In this document: in pieces, positions 59,083-64,000 of the stretch
Numbering within the stretch: position 1 is the stretch's first letter
Layout: every line of letters starts with the position of its first letter
From: Telluribacter sp035998675
GTDB taxonomy: Bacteria; Bacteroidota; Bacteroidia; Cytophagales; Spirosomataceae
Assembly (NCBI RefSeq): GCF_035998675.1
Contig: NZ_DASYHI010000015.1
Span: 372,001 to 436,000, forward strand
DNA length: 64,000 nt
Direction of reading: 5' to 3'
Notes under the pieces: generated by a model
Told to the model about the DNA's origin: nothing
The model's database searches: none
The model's input: the letters and a program-made list of their open reading frames with translations, nothing else
Translations under genes and position numbers: made by a program

Positions 59083-60064
59083 GGGGTAGTGTCCAGCGTA
59101 CCCACATCTGCACCAGTACCGCCAGCAGGGCCTTGGATAAGAGCCAGAAAGCACCCGACAGGTACCCAAAAATAGTACCCGGCTCGCCACTCGTCCAGTC
59201 GGCCAGGCGTACGGGGCCTATGTTGGGGAAAGGGGTATTCCAGCTACCCAGAAACAGAATAGCTCCCAGCAGCGACACCAGCAGCATCATGCCGTACTCC
59301 GACAGCATCAGCAGCGCCCAGCGCATACCCGAGTACTCGGTATGAAAACCAGCCACAATCTCCGATTCGCCCTCGGGCAGGTCAAAGGGGGCGCGGTTGC
59401 ACTCGGCCAGGGAAGCAATGAAGAAAACAACGTACGCTATGAGCAGGAACGGATTGCGGAAAATATTCCAGGTCAGGAAGCCCCCTACGTTCGTGACGTC
59501 CAGCCCCAGGCCTTTCAGCCCGAAAAGGTAGTTGGCATCGGGTGAATAAATACCCTGCTGAAAACTAATAACCTGCAGGTCCAGGGTCTGGGCGATCATG
59601 ACCACGCACAACACCGAAAGCCCCAGCGGCACCTCGTAGGAAACAATCTGGGCAACGGCGCGCATGGCCCCAAAGAGTGAGTACTTGTTGTTGGACCCCC
59701 AACCCGCCATCAGCAGACCTATGACATCAATGGAAACAATAGTAAGCAGGTAAAAAACCCCCACCGCAGCCCCTGAACCCGAAAGGTCCGGTGCCAGCGG
59801 TACTACCGCGTAGCCGGCAAAGATAGCCGTGAATATAACAATGGGCGCCAGCAGGAACATCCAGCGATCGGCGGCCTTTGGCACAATGTCTTCTTTCTGC
59901 AGGAGTTTTAGTAAATCAGCAAACAGCTGTAGCAGTCCCCATTTTCCCACTTCCATCGGACCCATACGGTCCTGAATGAAGGCGGAAACTTTGCGTTCGA
60001 GGTATACCCCCACCACCACAAAGCCGGGTACCATAAGTAAAAACAGGAGTAGCGTAAGAGGCAC
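58979..60064 (-). CDS. nuoH: NADH-quinone oxidoreductase subunit H
   Basis: A 361-residue membrane subunit of complex I with eight or nine helices. Conserved segments include ERKVSAFIQDRMGPMEVGKWGLLQLFADLLKL (quinone-site loop), AQIVSYEVPLGLSVL, and the AECNRAPFDLPEGESEIVAGFHTEYSGMRWALLMLSEY loop, all typical of NuoH. The start is GTG at 60064. It is the only nuo gene in the window: treS lies upstream and the adhesin downstream. Its last 104 bp are duplicated at 49901-50004. Confidence 0.96.
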   Translation of the reverse strand: MPLTLLLFLLMVPGFVVVGVYLERKVSAFIQDRMGPMEVGKWGLLQLFADLLKLLQKEDIVPKAADRWMFLLAPIVIFTAIFAGYAVVPLAPDLSGSGAAVGVFYLLTIVSIDVIGLLMAGWGSNNKYSLFGAMRAVAQIVSYEVPLGLSVLCVVMIAQTLDLQVISFQQGIYSPDANYLFGLKGLGLDVTNVGGFLTWNIFRNPFLLIAYVVFFIASLAECNRAPFDLPEGESEIVAGFHTEYSGMRWALLMLSEYGMMLLVSLLGAILFLGSWNTPFPNIGPVRLADWTSGEPGTIFGYLSGAFWLLSKALLAVLVQMWVRWTLPRLRVDQLMYLGWKVLTPVGLALFFFSGVWRLLGV

Positions 60065-60096
60065 GGGCAGGTACGTAGTTAGTCAGCTAAGTCACT

Positions 60097-60125
60097 CCAG
60101 GACCGGCTTTTGCTACCGGTCCTGG
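60097..60125. terminator. Hairpin between treS and nuoH
   Basis: CCAGGACCGG (60097-60106) pairs perfectly with CCGGTCCTGG (60116-60125). It lies past the treS stop at 60182 and upstream of nuoH. There is no T-run on the minus strand, so it may be a weak terminator or a leader hairpin. Confidence 0.5.
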
Positions 60126-60181
60126 GGTGGCTTGTACTTGATTACCCGCAAAGGTAGAGAAAATATGGTATCTGTAGCCGG

Positions 60182-63100
60182 TCAGGAACTGGCTTCAGGT
60201 ACCTCTTTCTGATTTTCTACCTGATTCAAAATTGATTTAATGATCTGGAGCGGTACGATGACCCAATCGGGACGGTTATTGAGCTCCTCGTTAAGGTCAA
60301 AGATCGCTTTTTCGAGAATGAACGTCTGGGTCATTACGTTCAGGTCTTCTTTTTCCCGGGGAATAAACAGGCTGCCTTCTACGGTTTCCAGGTAAGCCTG
60401 CATAAAGAAGCCCGATACGTAGTGTACCCAAATCTCGGCGAAAGGCAGCAGTTTTGGAATGTCTTCCTCCCGAATCTGGTCGTTCCGCAGCAGGGCTGAG
60501 TAGGCCGCGTAGTAAAACGAATGAACCATACCGATGACGTCGCGCAGGGGCGAACGTTTCAGTCGGCGCTCGCTATGGCTGCGGCTGGGATCTCCTCCAA
60601 AGTCAAAAATAGCCAGGTCTTTTCCCGTAAACAGGACCTGCCCCAGGTGGTAATTGCCATGAATCCGGATTTTTACCACATCCAGCTTTTTAGTATAAAT
60701 CCGCTTCAGCAGGCTCAATATTTCTTCCTTCTGGGCCAGCAGCTTTTCGGCATCTTCCCGCACGTTATCCGGCAGTTTTTGCAGGTTGCGGGACTGGTTC
60801 TGGAAAGTCTCCCGAACCAGCGACTGCAGCGCCGAGAACAACGAACGCTGGTAATGCAGGGAGAAATCTTCGGGGGCGAAGTCTTTTTGACTGGTGTCCG
60901 AAGCCAGCGCTTTGTGCATTTCGCCCGTTCGTAAACCCAGTAGCCGGGTACCTTCGGCGATGGGCCCGCCCAGCAGCTCTTTCAGGTCTTCGGGTATATC
61001 ATCATACGCCACCGGCTCGGTCAGGCTGCCTTTCAGTTGGTAAGAAGGCAGCGCGTCCTGATCCAGCGCCAGAATACGCTCGTAGTAGTTGTTCAGCCTT
61101 TCCAGCATGTAGTTCCAGCCTTCGCCGTGGCTCTCGACCGATTTCTGCATCATGCCCAGTACAATAGAATCCCCCTCAACTTTCCATTCTATCGCCCCAA
61201 TAAAGGAAGGCATATAGTCAAAATGGGCCTGCTCGCTCAGGAAACGCGTTATTTCCATGTCCGGATTGATGGCACGGTCCACGCGGCGGTACATTTTGAG
61301 CGAGAAATCGTTGTCGTAGGTAATGTAGGTATTTTGCTCTGACGCCTGCAGCCGCGACTTTATCTCCTCCTGGCCTTCGGGTAGCAGGTCTGAAATACCA
61401 TCTCCCCTGAACACCAGCTGCCCCTTATCGAGCGAGATTGATTCTTTACCTGCAATATTTTTAAAGAGCTGCTGCTGCATTTCAACGGTAAAGAGAGCAT
61501 CGCAAAGAAGCCCCGCCTGTTCTCCTACCTGTATCTCAGCCAGTACCGCCTGCGGGCAGTTTTCAATGATACGTTTTGAGGTGTCTTCCGTTACCATGGT
61601 CAGCGCCAACTGGTACGTTTCGGGTAATCCGCTTTCGTAGTGTACCTCAATAAGAAGTATGCGGACCTCGCTTTCGGTTAACGACCAACCCGCATGCTGC
61701 ACCACTTCGGCACTTAGTACCGTTCGTTTTTTTCCGTTAAACCAGCTCATTTTCTTCAGATAATCCTGAAGTATGCTAGTTTCCAGTTGCTTCAGTGTTT
61801 CTTTCTGAACCAGGTTCTCCCATTTATTTATTCTGATTCTTGGAAGTGGTCTCACTTCATCCGCGCTAAGGAATACCTTTTCCAACACAAACCACTGGTA
61901 CCCGTAGGAGCCCAGGGTAAAGAAGTAGGGGCTGTCTTCTTTGATAACCGGAAAACGATTTTTGCTGAATACCTCTACCGGCACGTATCCTTTAAACGCA
62001 CCCAGGTCCAGTTCGGCGGGTTGTGAGTACCTCGACAGATTAACTATCACGAGTACCGTTTCATCATCGTAGCTACGGGTAAAGGCCAGTACTTTCGGGT
62101 TATCAACATTGATAAATTCCATGTCGCCACGGCCAAAAGCCTTGTACCGCTTCCGCATAGTAATCATGCGCTTCATAAACCACAGCAACGACGACGGGTT
62201 ACGGCGCTGCGTTTCGACATTGACCGACTCGTAGTGGTATTCCGGATCGAGAATAACGGGCAGGTACAGTTTCTGCGGATTTGATAACGAGAAACCGGCG
62301 TTACGGTCGGGTGACCACTGCATCGGCGTACGAACGCCGTCGCGATCACCGAGGTAAAAATTATCACCCATACCAATTTCATCGCCGTAGTAAATTACGG
62401 GCGTGCCGCTGAGCGAGAACAGCAGGCAGTTCATCAGTTCTATTTTGCGACGGTTGTTCTCCATGAGCGGCGCCAGGCGGTGCCGGATACCCAGGTTTAT
62501 CTTCGCCTTTGGGTCCTTGGCGTATACCTTGTACATATAATCCCGCTCTTCGTCCGTCACCATCTCCAGCGTCAGCTCATCGTGGTTGCGCAGGAATATG
62601 GCCCACTGACAGTTTTCGGGAATGTCGGGAGTTTGCTCAAATATATCTGTAATGGGGTACCGGTCTTCCATCTGCAGGGCCATGAACATCCGGGGCATTA
62701 CCGGGAAATGGTAGTTCATGTGACACTCGTCGCCGTCGCCGAAGTACGAAGCCGAGTCTTCGGGCCACATATTGGCCTCGGCCAGAAAGACCGTACCGGG
62801 AAACCTCTGGTCAATGTGCGTCCGTAGCTTTTTAAGGAAAACGTGGGTTTCGGGCAGGTTTTCACCGTTGGTACCCTCGCGCTCGTATAGGTACGGAACG
62901 GCATCCAGCCGGAAACCATCCACGCCCATTTCGCACCAGTAGTCTATGATCTTGAATATCTCGTCCTGCACCAGCAGACTGTCGTAGTTGAGGTCGGGCT
63001 GGTGGTGGAAAAAGCGGTGCCAGTAGTACTGCTGCGCTACGGAGTCCCAGGTCCAGTTGGACGCTTCGAAATCCTGAAAAATAATACGGACATCCTTATA

Positions 63101-63532
63101 CTTCGTCGGGTCGTCATTCCATACGTAAAAATCACGTTCGGGCGAGCCCTTGGGTGCCCGCCGCGCCCGCTGAAACCACGGATGCTGATCGGAGGTGTGG
63201 TTTATTACCAACTCCGTAATTACTTTCAGGTTACGGCTATGCGCTTCGTTAAGAAACAGTTGAAACTGTTGTATATCACCATAAGACGGATTGATACTGT
63301 AGTAGTCTGCTATGTCGTAGCCGTCGTCCCGCAGGGGAGAAGGATAAAAAGGAAGTACCCAGATGGCCGTTACGCCCAGATCTTCCAGATAATCCAGCTT
63401 TTCCATAATACCCTGGAAATCGCCGATTCCATCACCGTTACCGTCCCGGAACGCCTTGATATGTAATTCATAAATAATGGCGTCTTTGTACCAGTGGAGA
63501 TTATCATCAAATACCGTCTTATTTTTTGCCAT
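60182..63532 (-). CDS. treS: Trehalose synthase-maltokinase fusion (TreS/Pep2-type)
   Basis: About 1116 residues. The ATG at 63532 (MAKNKTVFDDNLHWYKDAIIYELH) begins the GH13 domain; a longer start at 63577 is unlikely. The GH13 catalytic residues are D210 (GVDGFRLDAVPY), E252 (FLAEANMWPE) and D318 (FLRNHDEL). The second half (from about residue 590) is a maltokinase with the segments KIRIHGNYHLGQVLFTGKDLAIFDFGGDPSR, the kinase catalytic loop and metal site. TreS interconverts trehalose and maltose, and the kinase makes maltose 1-phosphate, which feeds GlgE glucan synthesis. GlgE is not in the window. Confidence 0.95.
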   Translation of the reverse strand: MAKNKTVFDDNLHWYKDAIIYELHIKAFRDGNGDGIGDFQGIMEKLDYLEDLGVTAIWVLPFYPSPLRDDGYDIADYYSINPSYGDIQQFQLFLNEAHSRNLKVITELVINHTSDQHPWFQRARRAPKGSPERDFYVWNDDPTKYKDVRIIFQDFEASNWTWDSVAQQYYWHRFFHHQPDLNYDSLLVQDEIFKIIDYWCEMGVDGFRLDAVPYLYEREGTNGENLPETHVFLKKLRTHIDQRFPGTVFLAEANMWPEDSASYFGDGDECHMNYHFPVMPRMFMALQMEDRYPITDIFEQTPDIPENCQWAIFLRNHDELTLEMVTDEERDYMYKVYAKDPKAKINLGIRHRLAPLMENNRRKIELMNCLLFSLSGTPVIYYGDEIGMGDNFYLGDRDGVRTPMQWSPDRNAGFSLSNPQKLYLPVILDPEYHYESVNVETQRRNPSSLLWFMKRMITMRKRYKAFGRGDMEFINVDNPKVLAFTRSYDDETVLVIVNLSRYSQPAELDLGAFKGYVPVEVFSKNRFPVIKEDSPYFFTLGSYGYQWFVLEKVFLSADEVRPLPRIRINKWENLVQKETLKQLETSILQDYLKKMSWFNGKKRTVLSAEVVQHAGWSLTESEVRILLIEVHYESGLPETYQLALTMVTEDTSKRIIENCPQAVLAEIQVGEQAGLLCDALFTVEMQQQLFKNIAGKESISLDKGQLVFRGDGISDLLPEGQEEIKSRLQASEQNTYITYDNDFSLKMYRRVDRAINPDMEITRFLSEQAHFDYMPSFIGAIEWKVEGDSIVLGMMQKSVESHGEGWNYMLERLNNYYERILALDQDALPSYQLKGSLTEPVAYDDIPEDLKELLGGPIAEGTRLLGLRTGEMHKALASDTSQKDFAPEDFSLHYQRSLFSALQSLVRETFQNQSRNLQKLPDNVREDAEKLLAQKEEILSLLKRIYTKKLDVVKIRIHGNYHLGQVLFTGKDLAIFDFGGDPSRSHSERRLKRSPLRDVIGMVHSFYYAAYSALLRNDQIREEDIPKLLPFAEIWVHYVSGFFMQAYLETVEGSLFIPREKEDLNVMTQTFILEKAIFDLNEELNNRPDWVIVPLQIIKSILNQVENQKEVPEASS

Positions 63533-63819
63533 AATTTCTTTATTTTTCTTTTGTATGGTGCATAATTTACGTGCCACCTCAGCCAGCGGCGCCGGCAGTT
63601 CAGCGGCAGGTTTGGTTTAAGTACTTGCTATTTACAAAGTCTATACCCGGCCTTGTAAGTAGCCCGTGCCTGAATAGATTTACAGCGCCTCCGCCCATTG
63701 GCCGTGGTCAGAGCCGTTCCTATGATTATAACTGTATCTAAGTAGTCATGTTTAGAAAGAAGCTTTCTTAAGGTACTTTAGCAGGAGAATTTCTCACTTA
63801 CGCCCTGTGGTCATCTGTC

Positions 63820-64000
63820 ATGAAAAACACCGCTTTTCTTATTGTACTGCTTGTCTATACGGTAGGTACTTCTTACCGTAGCTATTCCCAGCAGCCTCCC
63901 CGCACTATTGTGGAAATAAAAGGAAACCAGTTCTACATCAACGGCCAGCCTACCTACCCCAACCGGTACTGGAATGGTCATAAAATAGAAGGCCTGCTGA
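63820..64000 (+). CDS. Secreted protein, 5' part only (cut by the window edge)
   Basis: 60 codons are visible from the ATG at 63820. A Sec signal peptide (MKNTAFLIVLLVYTVGTSYRSYSQ) is followed by RTIVEIKGNQFYINGQPTY and PNRYWNGHKIEGLL. The pattern 'V-x-I-K-G-x-x-F-x-I-N-G-x-P' is common at the start of secreted glycoside hydrolases and related carbohydrate-active proteins in Bacteroidota, so that class is my guess. The reading frame is open to the last base. The 240 bp before it hold no gene; treS is divergent. Confidence 0.75.
   Translation, partial: MKNTAFLIVLLVYTVGTSYRSYSQQPPRTIVEIKGNQFYINGQPTYPNRYWNGHKIEGLL

Overview
The window looks like chromosome from a Bacteroidota member, most likely order Cytophagales. 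Supporting signs are two proteins with a type IX secretion (T9SS) C-terminal sorting domain, several TAnnTTTG (-7) promoter boxes, almost no Shine-Dalgarno sequences, and Bacteroidota-type DUF1501/DUF1800, DUF4286 and DUF6624 genes. Genus and species cannot be read from the sequence. The edges cut one gene on the right (from 63820); nothing at the left edge can be called with confidence.

Layout. 0.1-6 kb: a polytopic membrane protein, a ribosome hibernation factor, a DUF4286 protein, a small cytochrome-b-like membrane protein, a PQQ dehydrogenase with a built-in cytochrome c domain, and two paralogous mini-lipoproteins. 6-15 kb (all minus): cysM, an MscS channel, a lipoprotein hydrolase, a sugar porter, an alpha/beta hydrolase, an acyl-CoA ligase, a metallo-hydrolase and an acetyltransferase. 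15-20.2 kb (minus): two coiled-coil membrane proteins of unknown function, a repeat-bearing protein that may resemble DNA polymerase III psi, then a sulfite dehydrogenase pair. 20.3-26 kb (minus): glycosyltransferase, purA, a Fur-family regulator and a bifunctional RelA/SpoT enzyme. 26-31 kb: tRNA-Leu(UAG), tig, an XRE regulator, clpP and clpX. 31-36.5 kb (plus): SDR, ROK kinase, class D beta-lactamase, SIS-domain protein, an AT-rich lipoprotein and a core-MetE-like protein. 36.5-39.7 kb (minus): a DUF1800-DUF1501 secreted pair. 39.8-46.4 kb (plus): M28 peptidase, an alpha-E/Anbu-protease/transglutaminase cluster without its usual ATP-grasp gene, glmM and a cysteine desulfurase. 46.5-49 kb (minus): a putative operon of a secreted protein, hemH and an FMN reductase.

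49-60 kb is the most unusual part. A hybrid sensor kinase with an AraC-type output domain and a very large T9SS adhesin lie between an intact nuoH (58979-60064) and a 104-bp copy of the nuoH 3' end (49901-50004) that differs at one silent base. The copy starts exactly at the nuoH stop codon. This is the footprint expected when a segment integrates at the 3' end of a gene, or when a segment is duplicated and rearranged. An AT-rich DUF6624 gene next to it sits between 36-bp imperfect direct repeats. nuoH has no other nuo genes beside it. The window closes with a TreS-maltokinase fusion and the start of a secreted protein.

Across the host-like genes the palindrome GTAC is visibly over-represented in all reading phases, and the AT-rich islands largely lack it. 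All functional calls come from reading the sequence and from knowledge of the families; no database search was run.
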